Positions 44,346 through 52,944 of a stretch of DNA of 64,000 bases are shown in pieces (the first letter of the stretch is position 1; each line of letters opens with the position of its first letter). Source of the stretch: RH-AL1 sp965198715 (lineage in GTDB: Bacteria; Pseudomonadota; Alphaproteobacteria; Rhizobiales; Beijerinckiaceae); assembly GCA_965198715.1 (NCBI GenBank), contig CBDAPV010000001.1, positions 496,001 through 560,000 of the forward strand. The letters run 5' to 3'. The notes below the pieces were generated by a model, which was not told where the DNA came from, made no database searches, and worked only from the letters and a program-made list of their open reading frames with translations. The translations under genes were made by a program, and so were the position numbers.

Positions 44346-44799
44346 TGCGCGACGTCGGAGACGTCTGGTGTCTGTATGCCGGAGAATAGCGCGTGGGACT
44401 GGCGGCTTGGTTTGCATGGTCAGTAGGTAGCACGGGAGAACACGAGGGCGGCTCTTTGGCCATGCTCTTCCGCTCCCGCCTCTGACGAAGCTGGTTGGAA
44501 GCTCCAGGCTGCGGCCGCTAGTTGGGGCGCAGAAAACGGAAGGACTGCTTCTCGAGAAAGCGGACGTTGAGAGTACATCCGCACCAAAGCGGCAGTCAGC
44601 GAGGTCTGCTTCCTGGCACGGAGGGACGCGGATCCAAAAACCTTGCCACCATCGCCTAGCGACGGGCCCCACCGAGGTTGCTGCCAACCGCAAATGTGTA
44701 CCCTTCGACCGAATCGGGTCCGGTCCGCTCTGGCCCATGGACAAGGCGGCGTTACGAATGCGGTCCGCCTCGCAATCAAAAGCCGGATCCCGCCGTTGA
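44346..44799. other. Gap without a convincing gene
   Basis: About 450 bases between the hflX remnant and the convergent end of the methyltransferase operon. Open frames are short and of low quality; one minus-strand frame resembles the noise ORFs often annotated in dispersed repeats of Bradyrhizobium-like genomes. No terminator was identified. Confidence 0.35.
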
Positions 44800-46443
44800 T
44801 CAGCACCTCGCCACGATTACGTACTCCGTGACGCGCCCGCCCGCTTCGGACAACCGTCTACCTTGCGAGTGGTGCCGGATGGTCTCGGAAAAGACGTCCA
44901 CGCGGCGGTAGCGGCTGGACGACATTTCGACCAGCGCGTCGATCGACACGAAGCCTCGCTCTCCGTAGCTCATGACCAGACTCACGTCGTTGTCGGCGCA
45001 TCGCTGGATCATGTCTTCGAACTCGCGCTTGGCCATCGAGGGCTGGTATTCGAAACGCGAGCTGAAGCGGTACGACAGCGGCGGGTATCGGCCCACCCCC
45101 GAAATCGGCGGATAGTCGTTGGCGAGAAGCACGTTCAGCACGTGGTAATAGCGGGAATACTGCAGCTTGGAGTACGGCGGATCCAGGTAGACGGTGCGGG
45201 TGGCGGGCGTCTGCTCCGCGCGGATAAAGGCGTCGAGGGCGTCGCGCCAGTCCAGGCAGGTGGTCGGTCCCGGCGCTCGCGCCAGCGGCTCACGGGAGGC
45301 GAGACGGCGCAGGGCGACTTCGAACTCCCAGCCGACCGCCCGCGCGCGGCGCTCGACGACGTTGCGGAGCAGGAGTTGCGAGTGGACCTTCCGCGGTTGT
45401 GCGAAATGCGGGCCGGGGTTGCACACGCACGCGGCCAGCAACAGCGCCGCCAAACACAGGTCGCGCCGCGCCGGGTTCTCGTGCGTGAGGTCGTCGATGG
45501 CCACCCGTATGGCGTCGATCTCAATCGCCTGGGCGACCCCGAAGTAGACGTTTGCGTATCTGGCCGTGATCAGGTCCCCAGACGCTGTCGGATGCGTGCC
45601 GTCAACCCAGTTTGGCGAGGCTTCCTGGACGAAAGCGCGGTATTGATCCAAACTCGCCTCGTTGAGGTCTCCGTGCAGGAAGCGCTTCTCCGAGTCGAGC
45701 GCGGGAGCGTACCTTTCGCGCAGCGCATTGGCGTGCGCCGACCACGGGCCGCGTAGCTTCCGCAACAGGTCCGACGCGATTCGTTCACCGTCACCAGCGA
45801 AGGCGACGCTTTGGACACGCGTCAAGAGCGCGGCGTAGGGATTGGCATCGTTGGCGGTCACGGCGTGGCGCCGCGCGAGCATGCGCGTAACTATGCCGGT
45901 GCCAGACATTACGTCGAGGACAGGTGAGCCCTCAGGAATTTCGGCGACGAAGACAGCGTGAAGCATCCGCGCGATCCGCAGCTTGTTGCCGTAGATGCTT
46001 GGGGTGGTCAGCCCATCTAGGGGATCAGGGCGTCCTTCGCAGCTGATTTCGGTCCAGAGTCGCGTAGCAGCGTCAGCGAATTCGGCCGCGCGCGGCATCC
46101 AAACGACGAGGTCCGCCTCGGGATCGATCAACACCGGCTCCAGCCCGCCAGGGTCCTGGCCGGGGGACACCCAGCGATCGAAAAGACCCGCGACGAAGCT
46201 CTGGATTAACCCTGGCGTGGTCGCGCCACGACGAAAACTCACGATCAGGTCTTTTGCGACCGACACCGCCGCGGCAGAGCCAGGCGGTCTCGGCGCGACG
46301 GCCGTGACCGCTTTGGGACCAGTCGGGTCCGCGAAGAGGTCGTCTAGCGGCAACACGCTTATGTCAAGCGGGACCCATTCGCCATCGCGGCGCAAGCACG
46401 GAAGCAGGCGGCCCAGGTCCGCGTCGGCCGAACCAGCTCTCAC
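44800..46443 (-). CDS. D12-type DNA adenine methyltransferase with extra N-terminal domain
   Basis: The product is about 547 aa from GTG 46443, which overlaps the upstream stop (GTGA). After a ~145-residue unknown N-terminal domain come motif X (YGNKLRIARML, about 151), motif I (VLDVMSGTGIVTR, about 175) and motif IV DPPYSKLQYSRYYH (about 421), an alpha-group layout as in Dam/D12 enzymes. A ~200-residue insert lies between motifs I and IV. It probably methylates adenine-N6 in DNA. It is last in a five-gene operon. Confidence 0.75.
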   Translation of the reverse strand: MRAGSADADLGRLLPCLRRDGEWVPLDISVLPLDDLFADPTGPKAVTAVAPRPPGSAAAVSVAKDLIVSFRRGATTPGLIQSFVAGLFDRWVSPGQDPGGLEPVLIDPEADLVVWMPRAAEFADAATRLWTEISCEGRPDPLDGLTTPSIYGNKLRIARMLHAVFVAEIPEGSPVLDVMSGTGIVTRMLARRHAVTANDANPYAALLTRVQSVAFAGDGERIASDLLRKLRGPWSAHANALRERYAPALDSEKRFLHGDLNEASLDQYRAFVQEASPNWVDGTHPTASGDLITARYANVYFGVAQAIEIDAIRVAIDDLTHENPARRDLCLAALLLAACVCNPGPHFAQPRKVHSQLLLRNVVERRARAVGWEFEVALRRLASREPLARAPGPTTCLDWRDALDAFIRAEQTPATRTVYLDPPYSKLQYSRYYHVLNVLLANDYPPISGVGRYPPLSYRFSSRFEYQPSMAKREFEDMIQRCADNDVSLVMSYGERGFVSIDALVEMSSSRYRRVDVFSETIRHHSQGRRLSEAGGRVTEYVIVARC

Positions 46444-47300
46444 GACGCACGCGACAGTGCGGGCTTGCGGAAGGCAAGGTGGCGATTGTTGGTGCTCGGC
46501 GTCAGTTTCGACTGCTCGTTCGTGCGCAAGTCGAGACCCGCTTCCTGAAGGACGCCGACGACGTGCGCAACCGCTTGTTCGTCCGGCTTGAACAGATTGC
46601 AACAGAAAGAGCCGCCGGGTTTCAGTTGCCGCGCGATGCGGTGAAGGTCGTGCGCCGGCACCCCGTAGTGCAGGACGAAACATGATATCGCCGCGTCGAA
46701 AGCCTCTGGCGGCGTCTCGCGCCATCGATCCAAGGAGATGACAGCTTCTCCTCGGCTTCGCGCGATCGCGAGCATCGGTTCCGAGATGTCAGTTCCGAGC
46801 AGTTCGACTTCGCCATGCTCGGACCTCAGTGATACGACAGCGTCCAACGCGCAACCGGTGCCGCAGCCGAAATCCAGCACCTTTCTCGATCCGCCGCCTC
46901 GCAGCCCTGCCAGCGCCGTCCGGAGCAGGGCCTCCGCGCTGCGGCGGTTGATGTCAGCCGCCGCGAACTCCTCGTAATGATCCGCGATCAGCTCGAACAA
47001 GCAGGCGGAGACTGCCGGGTCGCCGGCTGCGGGTACGAAGAAGCGGTCGAGGAGGCGTACGAAAGGGGGTCGTTCGCCCGAGCCACGGGACGCCGCCAGT
47101 GTCGGCCTCCCTACGAAACCCGTCGCCGTCCGCAGCAACGCGACCGTCACGATCTCGCCATCGACCGGGCTGGGCACGCGGATCGACGCTTCGACGTCGT
47201 GGCCGAGCAGATTTGCTCGGCCTTCCGCGTCGCCGCGCACCAGCATGACGGCGGTGTCGTGCTCGTGCAGCAGACGGGTGATCAGATCACTTGCTCGCAT
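46440..47300 (-). CDS. Class I SAM-dependent methyltransferase
   Basis: The product is 286 aa. A ~95-residue N-terminal region of unknown fold precedes a Methyltransf_11-type domain: motif I KVLDFGCGTGCALDAV (about 140), motif II region LLGTDISEPML, motif IV FDAAISCFVLHYG and LKPGGSFCCNLF. No DPPY is present, so the target is a small molecule or protein, not DNA. It overlaps the GGDEF gene by 14 bp and the next gene by 4. Confidence 0.8.
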   Translation of the reverse strand: MRASDLITRLLHEHDTAVMLVRGDAEGRANLLGHDVEASIRVPSPVDGEIVTVALLRTATGFVGRPTLAASRGSGERPPFVRLLDRFFVPAAGDPAVSACLFELIADHYEEFAAADINRRSAEALLRTALAGLRGGGSRKVLDFGCGTGCALDAVVSLRSEHGEVELLGTDISEPMLAIARSRGEAVISLDRWRETPPEAFDAAISCFVLHYGVPAHDLHRIARQLKPGGSFCCNLFKPDEQAVAHVVGVLQEAGLDLRTNEQSKLTPSTNNRHLAFRKPALSRAS

Positions 47301-49803
47301 CCTGCACGATCGCTCTCGCTATCTCCTTGTCTCCCACGTCGAGGAACATGTGGAAGCTCAGCGCCACGTAGGTGAGGTGTCCTAACTCGACGCGGTCGGC
47401 GTCTACCGTTTGTCCGAGCTCCTCTTGAACGCTTCGTGCGAAGTCTGCCGACCAACGGATCGAACCGATGGCGCTGAACGGAAAGCCGACCAGGACCTCG
47501 ACGGTCCGCCAGATCCACTGGAAGTCCAGGTGCCACTTGCCGCCGCGCTCGCGTGGCATGACCTGGATCATGCTCAGGCCAAGCGGTGCGTCGAGGTCGT
47601 CGCCGGTATCGACCGGTAGCACGATGCGACGCGTCGGCCGCTTGTTCCTGACCGCCGAAACCGCCGCGTCGATGCCGTGTCCGCGGACCGCTTGGTTGCG
47701 GCCTCCAGGGGAGAGCAGTCGTTTGCCGAACAGGCCTTCGGGAGAGGTGAAGTTGCGTTGAACGTAGTCCTCGATGTACCGCTGCTCCCTCAGCCAGTAA
47801 TCCGGGATGTCGTCGTGGACGGGTTGCGTGAGGACGAGCTTGAAGCAGGGGAACTCTCGGAACGTCCTGCGCGTAGCCTCCGTCTGTGGAGGTTCGTCGC
47901 TGCTGCGGAGCAACTGTATCGCTTGGGGGTAAGCGTCTGCGAGTGACCAGCACCTCAGACCGTCGTTGATTGAGAGCACGTTGGAAGCCGTCGCGGGCGG
48001 CACCGCCAGGCGTCGCCGACCTGCCTCCATGCTCAAGTCAATCGCCGGCGTAGCGAGGGGATTTCTAATATCGGCCGCCCCCGTCCGCCGGACGACCGCC
48101 TCAAGCAGACGCGGGCCGCCGCTCGGTACAAGGTGGAACTCGATTTCGCGACCCTTGAAAGCGGCGAGATGATCAGCACCGATGCTTAAACGTCTCTGTA
48201 AGTTGGCGAGCCTCTCATTCCATTCCCGGCGGCAAAGTTTGAGCCACGCGATAGTTTGGCTCGCGCCGTCTTCGTCGCCGATCGCGATGATGCAGTCGAT
48301 GTTCGGGTTGCGGAGGCAAGCCCGGACGATGCGTCCGAGATTGCTCTGCCAAAAGTCCGGCAGCCCCCCGCCCTTGACGGGCCGATCATCGATTTCGACC
48401 ACGCCAGCGACGAGTTGCGCGATCGCGTTGGCTTCCCGTATGGCGGCGTCGCCTATCGGCATCAGCAGACAAGGCGACAGGGCCTCGTTGCCGGTCGGAT
48501 CGCCCCCGCTCCCGACGGACACACGGATGAGGCCTGCCGCGAGGGCGTCGGTCGCTTGCGACCATGGGCGGCCGACCTCCACCGCGGACTCTTCCGACCT
48601 GGACGCCATCGGACCGAGGGGGATCACTAGGGTTGGCGCATCCGGGCGCAAGACGTCCAGCCACAGGAAATGCGGCGCCGTCGTTTCTGCTTCGACGGAC
48701 GAGACGCGGAACCTCAAGCTGTCGACGGGGGCGAGCGGGCCACCCCGCGAGTACGTCGCCTTGAAGAGCGCTCGGGCCACGATCGCGCCCCAGACCGGCG
48801 TGGGCATGAGCGGTCTGACTGGAGGCGGCCAACCGGCTTGCGAGGCCGGCGTGCCCGAGCCGAGCGCGCTCCATGGAAGCGGCGCCGGTGAGACGTCGAG
48901 CCTCTCGGCGCAATTTGCGACCAGATCGGCGACGTCGGCCGTGGCGAGGCCGGGCTCGCCCAAGTCTCGCGCGACGATCTGCGCGACGGCGCGGGCGAAG
49001 GAAGTTCGGAAGATCGTGGCCTCATCGCCATCCAACGAGGTCCGGCAGGCCAGCGCCGACAGCCTGATGTCGAGCATCGCGTCGTCCGGAGCGGTTCCCC
49101 CATACGCTACCGCCGGTGTCGCCGCCGGTAGGCGGATCCTGTTCCGCCCCTCGTGTTTGGCACGTTCTTCTGCCCCCCGGGCGTCAGCAAGGATTCGATC
49201 GACGGACTCCAGCTCGGCTGGCAGGTCTGCCGTCGCGTAGATGGCGAGCCCGATGCTGCACGTGTTGGCGCGGCCGATCGCCAGAAACGGGTCTGTCTCC
49301 ATTCTGGATCGGAACGCTTCGGCCCGCGAGAGAAACACGACCGGATCGGCGGCGACCAGGAAGGCCGAGAACTCCTCACCGCCCTTGCGAACGATCAGGC
49401 CTTGGTCGGAGAACGCCTCGCGGAGCCGGTCGGAGAACGTCCGTATGACGCGGTCGCCCACCACCTCGCCGTGGTCGGTGTTGATGGTTTTGAACTTGTC
49501 CAAGTCGAGATGTAGGACACCGAGGTAGGCAGCCTCTTTAACCAAGTCCTCGACCGAAGCGAGCACGCGCTCTGGCATGCCGGCGTCTGCAACCCGCGGC
49601 AGCAGCGTTCCTTGATCGCGTTCGCCCCAGTGCACCAGGAGGAGGTCCTTTAGGCGGCGAACGATGTCTTCGGCCGTCTCTGCATCGAGCTGGCTTGAAT
49701 CAAATCGAGAAGTCTTCAGCAATAATCTGACTGCTCGCCGATCGAAGTTCCTGTTGTCGAAGCGGCTATCCTCGCGCCGCTTACCCACATCGTAAACGCA
49801 CAA
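47287..49803 (-). CDS. GGDEF domain protein with MtrA-like and thymidylate-synthase-like domains
   Basis: The open frame gives 838 aa from TTG 49803. Residues 92-226 are a GGDEF domain with metal Asp (LHLDLDKFK) and intact KGGEEF at 140-145, without an RxxD inhibitory site. Residues 483-570 resemble the MtrA/DUF4346 domain (NLGRIVRACLRNPNI). Residues 680-830 resemble thymidylate synthase (RRIVLPVDTGDD, VGFPFSAIGSI), but the catalytic Cys position reads APLGLS. Coding quality extends upstream in this frame to 49920, see the frameshift entry. Activity is unknown. Confidence 0.7.
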   Translation of the reverse strand: MCVYDVGKRREDSRFDNRNFDRRAVRLLLKTSRFDSSQLDAETAEDIVRRLKDLLLVHWGERDQGTLLPRVADAGMPERVLASVEDLVKEAAYLGVLHLDLDKFKTINTDHGEVVGDRVIRTFSDRLREAFSDQGLIVRKGGEEFSAFLVAADPVVFLSRAEAFRSRMETDPFLAIGRANTCSIGLAIYATADLPAELESVDRILADARGAEERAKHEGRNRIRLPAATPAVAYGGTAPDDAMLDIRLSALACRTSLDGDEATIFRTSFARAVAQIVARDLGEPGLATADVADLVANCAERLDVSPAPLPWSALGSGTPASQAGWPPPVRPLMPTPVWGAIVARALFKATYSRGGPLAPVDSLRFRVSSVEAETTAPHFLWLDVLRPDAPTLVIPLGPMASRSEESAVEVGRPWSQATDALAAGLIRVSVGSGGDPTGNEALSPCLLMPIGDAAIREANAIAQLVAGVVEIDDRPVKGGGLPDFWQSNLGRIVRACLRNPNIDCIIAIGDEDGASQTIAWLKLCRREWNERLANLQRRLSIGADHLAAFKGREIEFHLVPSGGPRLLEAVVRRTGAADIRNPLATPAIDLSMEAGRRRLAVPPATASNVLSINDGLRCWSLADAYPQAIQLLRSSDEPPQTEATRRTFREFPCFKLVLTQPVHDDIPDYWLREQRYIEDYVQRNFTSPEGLFGKRLLSPGGRNQAVRGHGIDAAVSAVRNKRPTRRIVLPVDTGDDLDAPLGLSMIQVMPRERGGKWHLDFQWIWRTVEVLVGFPFSAIGSIRWSADFARSVQEELGQTVDADRVELGHLTYVALSFHMFLDVGDKEIARAIVQDASK

Positions 49804-49970
49804 TAGCGTCCCTTTGTCGTCGGCGGCTTCGGCGCTGCACCAAAGGCCCAGCCGCAGGGCGCCCTCGAGCAGCTCCTTGATGGTCTTCTCGAACGAGCCG
49901 TCCGGGATTGGGCCGCGGGAGAGCCGTTCGCTGCATTCGCGATCAGCCGCAAGAGTGTTTCGAGATCCAT
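49804..49970 (-). pseudogene. Probable 5' end of the GGDEF gene, separated by a frameshift
   Basis: ATG 49970, 19 bp after the HAD stop, starts MDLETLLRLIANAANGSP, then turns Arg/Ser-rich. In the frame of the GGDEF gene the same DNA reads GPIPDGSFEKTIKELLEGAL and on to WCSAEAADDKGTLL before TTG 49803, which is protein-like but has no start codon. One indel near 49905-49925 would join them into an ~894-aa protein. It may be a mutation or a sequencing error. Confidence 0.55.
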
Positions 49971-49989
49971 GCGTCCGCTCTACCGCTCT

Positions 49990-50901
49990 TCAGCCGGTCT
50001 TCGCGAAGGCGGCGGTCAGCGCCTTGTTAGTGCGGATCACGCGCGCGAGCATGCGCAAGGCTTCGACAACCCCCTGCGCACCTTCGCGGGTGCAGGTGAG
50101 CGCGGCGGCCTCTCTTACGGCCGTGGGGGAGTTCGCAACCGCGACGCCGATCCCGGCCGCCTCGATCATCTCGAGGTCGTTGTAGTTATCGCCGATGGCC
50201 ATGATCTCGTCCGCTTCGACGCCGAGCATGCCTGCGAGTTCGACCATTGCGTTGAGTTTCGTCCCTTCGGGGTGGCAGATCTCTATGTAAGGTCCTCCCG
50301 AGGTCGTGACCCGGAGGACGCCGGCGAAGCGAGAGGATAGGTCGGCGAGAAGCGCTTCCCCGGCGCAACCGGCGGGCCTGTCGACGAGGACGGCGACGAA
50401 ATCCTCGTCGAGCTGCGTCAGGTCCTCCACGATGTGCACGGACGAGCCGTTGAACTCCTGCGCTGGCCCGGCCGCGGCTTCGGTGAAGGTAGTTTCATGA
50501 ACGAGCCCGAAGGGGGTCGCCGTGCAGCAGTAGGCTTGGAAGGTGTTGCCGCGGGCGCGGCAGCACCTGACGAGTTTACCGAATGCGGCGCGTTCGATCG
50601 TCCTGATCTTGAGTACGAGCGGGCCCTCCAAGAGCGCCACCACCGCGCCGTTATAGGTGATCACTGGGGGCGCCTTGGCGCCGACGTCCGCCATCGCACG
50701 CAGGATCGGCGTCACGCCGTGGAGCGTTCGCCCGGTGGCAATGGAGAACTGGACCCCGACGCTTTTCAGCCCTCGCAGCTGCTCGACTACTCTCGTAAAG
50801 GTCGTCTGGTCGCTCGTGACCAGGGTCCCGTCGACATCCATCAGCACCAGCTTGACGCGCTTGAGGCTCGCGGCGATGCTGGGTGTTAGATTCAAGGCCA
50901 C
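49990..50901 (-). CDS. HAD-superfamily hydrolase, Cof/phosphatase type
   Basis: The product is 303 aa. Motif I LVLMDVDGTLVTSD (about 20), motif II SIATGRT and motif III/IV EIMAIGDNYNDLEMIEAAG place it in the Cof-like subfamily with a large cap (about 90-200). Such enzymes remove phosphate from sugars or nucleotides. Its place, 15 bp after a DNA methyltransferase and 19 bp before the GGDEF gene, suggests a nucleotide substrate; that is inference. Confidence 0.88.
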   Translation of the reverse strand: MALNLTPSIAASLKRVKLVLMDVDGTLVTSDQTTFTRVVEQLRGLKSVGVQFSIATGRTLHGVTPILRAMADVGAKAPPVITYNGAVVALLEGPLVLKIRTIERAAFGKLVRCCRARGNTFQAYCCTATPFGLVHETTFTEAAAGPAQEFNGSSVHIVEDLTQLDEDFVAVLVDRPAGCAGEALLADLSSRFAGVLRVTTSGGPYIEICHPEGTKLNAMVELAGMLGVEADEIMAIGDNYNDLEMIEAAGIGVAVANSPTAVREAAALTCTREGAQGVVEALRMLARVIRTNKALTAAFAKTG

Positions 50902-50916
50902 CGGGTATCATTTCCT

Positions 50917-51963
50917 CTAAGTTGTCCGGCACCAATAGATACGGTGGTGGGCCCATCGGGGCCCATCGCTTACCTTGGAACGGTACGAGCGAACCTGCAA
51001 ATCTATGAACGCAGGATCACCCCGTCTTTTGAGCATGGTGAGGATATCCTCGTGGCAGATCAGCCCCGTCGTTGTGTAATGGACGACGACAAGGCTGGCC
51101 GGTGATTGTGCGATCAAATCATCCAGCGCTGATGCCGCAAGCCTCCGGACACAAAAGTCCGAAATTGGATGTCGCCGCGCGGCCGGCACGCCGCTTTTGC
51201 CCCGGGCAGGTGCACAATCCCAGAGGACCAAGCTTTCAGGAAGGTGGTAATAGAAGGAGTAGTCGCGCGTGTTGTATGGTGGGTCGAGATAGAGCACGTC
51301 AACGTCCGCCGATGCCGTCTGTCGGGCGTCCGCGCGCGAGCACCCGTTGGTCGCACCGTTGTCGAACGGTAGGATGGCGCGGACGTCGAGTGGCTTGAGC
51401 GCCTTCCTGCCCCATGACTTGAGATGGGCCATGTAGGTCCCGGCCGTGTTAGCCACTCGATCGGCGGCGTCAAGAAGGCAGGCGATGAGGTAGGCCTGCT
51501 CCGCTTGGTCGATCAGCCCGTCAGCGTTCCAGTCGGCAATCTGCTGCCGGATCGCGTCGATCCTGCCTGCGTTGCCTGCGGTAAAGAATTTGCGGCCCTC
51601 CGCGCCCGCGTCCGAGAAGTTGGCCGTGATGAAACCAGAACGAGCCGGTAGCCGATTGAGCCAGTCTACTACCTTCTGCGCCGTCGGAGCCTCGGGAGGT
51701 CCGGCGAGCCCTCGGGTGGTCAGATCCGGCGCGAGCATCGCGAAGGCAGGGGCTCGATTTAACGCGATCGTCGCGATTTGGAATGCGTGACTGCACGATA
51801 GCAGGTCTCCCGTCTCGATCCGCATGCCGGCCCTCTTGAAGTGGCGGGCCACCGTGCACGTGCCCGCGAAGGGATCGCAGAGGCTCGTCGCTTTGGGCGC
51901 ATGCGTCGAGATCACCGCTTGAATCGCTGGGAGCGTCGCTGTCTTTGAGCCTATGTAGCGCAA
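50917..51963 (-). CDS. D12-class DNA adenine-N6 methyltransferase
   Basis: The product is 348 aa. Motif X MRYIGSKTATLPAI at the start, motif I LCDPFAGTCTVARHF (about 28) and motif IV VLYLDPPYNTRDYSFYYH (about 223) give the alpha-group order. It is the first gene of the operon and clearly related in motif IV to the last one. No restriction endonuclease gene is nearby, so it is orphan or part of a modification-based system. Confidence 0.88.
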   Translation of the reverse strand: MRYIGSKTATLPAIQAVISTHAPKATSLCDPFAGTCTVARHFKRAGMRIETGDLLSCSHAFQIATIALNRAPAFAMLAPDLTTRGLAGPPEAPTAQKVVDWLNRLPARSGFITANFSDAGAEGRKFFTAGNAGRIDAIRQQIADWNADGLIDQAEQAYLIACLLDAADRVANTAGTYMAHLKSWGRKALKPLDVRAILPFDNGATNGCSRADARQTASADVDVLYLDPPYNTRDYSFYYHLPESLVLWDCAPARGKSGVPAARRHPISDFCVRRLAASALDDLIAQSPASLVVVHYTTTGLICHEDILTMLKRRGDPAFIDLQVRSYRSKVSDGPRWAHHRIYWCRTT

Positions 51964-52047
51964 GTTGTTCCTACGCGGATGGAGGCCTTACGGTCGCAGG
52001 CGACGTCCGTTTGCTTGTGTATAACGCACGCTTGAAGTTAATGGCTG

Positions 52048-52254
52048 ATGATGGCCGCGAAGCTGCGATCCAAGACGTTCGAGCGCATCGTCGACGGCAC
52101 GCCGAATACCGTCTTCGACGAAGGCAAGTGGCTGCCGGAGGAGATGCGCTGCCTGCGTATCAAGCGCGCCGACGTCCGCACCGCGGCGAGTCTGGTGGAG
52201 CGCCGGCTAGAAAGCTCTGCGGAAGCGCTGCCGCTGCTCGTTCCAGTCGGTTGA
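52048..52254 (+). CDS. Short ORF, possibly a truncated gene
   Basis: The frame gives 68 aa. The first ~50 residues (MAAKLRSKTFERIVDGTPNT) look protein-like, but the last 16 codons are antisense to the recombinase-associated gene that ends at 52207. It may be the 5' stub of a gene cut by the duplication. Family is unknown. Confidence 0.3.
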   Translation: MMAAKLRSKTFERIVDGTPNTVFDEGKWLPEEMRCLRIKRADVRTAASLVERRLESSAEALPLLVPVG

Positions 52255-52599
52255 GAACGGCCGCAACAGCAGGGTCGCCTCCACACCGTCCGCTTGCTGG
52301 CCCTCGACGATCGCCTCGACGATATCCGGCGCGAGCAACGTGAGTCGCAGCACCCGGCTGACGTAGGACGGGTTGATCTTCTCGGCCGCGGCGAGCTCCG
52401 CGGCGGAGCCGTAGCGACCGCTCTCCAGGAGCTTATTCCACCTGTGGGCGCGCGCGAGCGCCTTGACGAGCGTATTGTCGATCCGTGGCCGCAGCGGAGC
52501 CAAGGTGCTGCCGTCGGCGGCGATGGCGAGCTTGCGGCTGCCGCGCTTGCGAATGGCGAAGGGCACCCGCACGGTGAGAGTCTGGCCCGGTGTACTCAT
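52207..52599 (-). CDS. Recombinase-associated ParB-HTH-like protein, duplicated copy
   Basis: The product is 130 aa and nearly the same as the 127-aa protein at 55831-56214. Residues 65-110 hold a ParB-type HTH (AAELAAAEKINPSYVSRVLR). Here it follows only a broken recombinase tail, but the ATGA overlap (52596-52599) is preserved. It may still be made; its role with the serine recombinase is unknown. Confidence 0.7.
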   Translation of the reverse strand: MSTPGQTLTVRVPFAIRKRGSRKLAIAADGSTLAPLRPRIDNTLVKALARAHRWNKLLESGRYGSAAELAAAEKINPSYVSRVLRLTLLAPDIVEAIVEGQQADGVEATLLLRPFSTDWNEQRQRFRRAF

Positions 52600-52794
52600 G
52601 CGGCTTTCCGGATCTGAGAAGCGCTTGTGGAGAGATCGCGCGCGAGATGTGCCAAGCCGTCACCCCGAAGCGGCAGGTCAAAGCCTTGCTCGCCAACGTC
52701 GATGCGCTCCACCAGCAGCTGGACGATGCGTGCCTGCTCGGCGGGGGAACAGCTCGTCCCAGAGTGGGTCGAGGTCCGCCAACGCTCGCCGCAC
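52596..52794 (-). pseudogene. C-terminal remnant of a serine recombinase gene
   Basis: Read leftward, the sequence gives RALADLDPLWDELFP, then after a one-base insertion near 52740-52746 continues QARIVQLLVERIDVGE and DGLAHLARDLS, matching the end of the intact recombinase at 56211-57551. Only the last ~65 codons remain. It is the 5' part of the direct repeat. Confidence 0.8.
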
Positions 52795-52944
52795 TAAAGT
52801 GGACTCTCATGGCAGGCTGACGAGGTGGGATGTCATCGGCTTCGCGGAACCACCGCTTCAAGGACTGGGCCAGGCAACGAGAGATAGAGGGTAGTTGCTA
52901 GTTGCGCACCTTGGACCTAGTCGTCTCTCGTTCGAGGAGCGATC

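Larger units (their letters stand above)
52207..52794. repeat. Direct repeat, left copy (recombinase tail plus HTH gene)
   Basis: About 590 bp with the same gene order, orientation and overlaps as 55831-56420, but diverged and with an indel. The two copies bracket the TPR/DUF3142 pair. Homologous recombination between them would delete the pair as a circle. Confidence 0.75.

Noticed and set aside
44800..51963. Ordinary restriction-modification system
   Set aside because: Two DNA methyltransferases are present, but no frame nearby looks like an endonuclease or specificity subunit.
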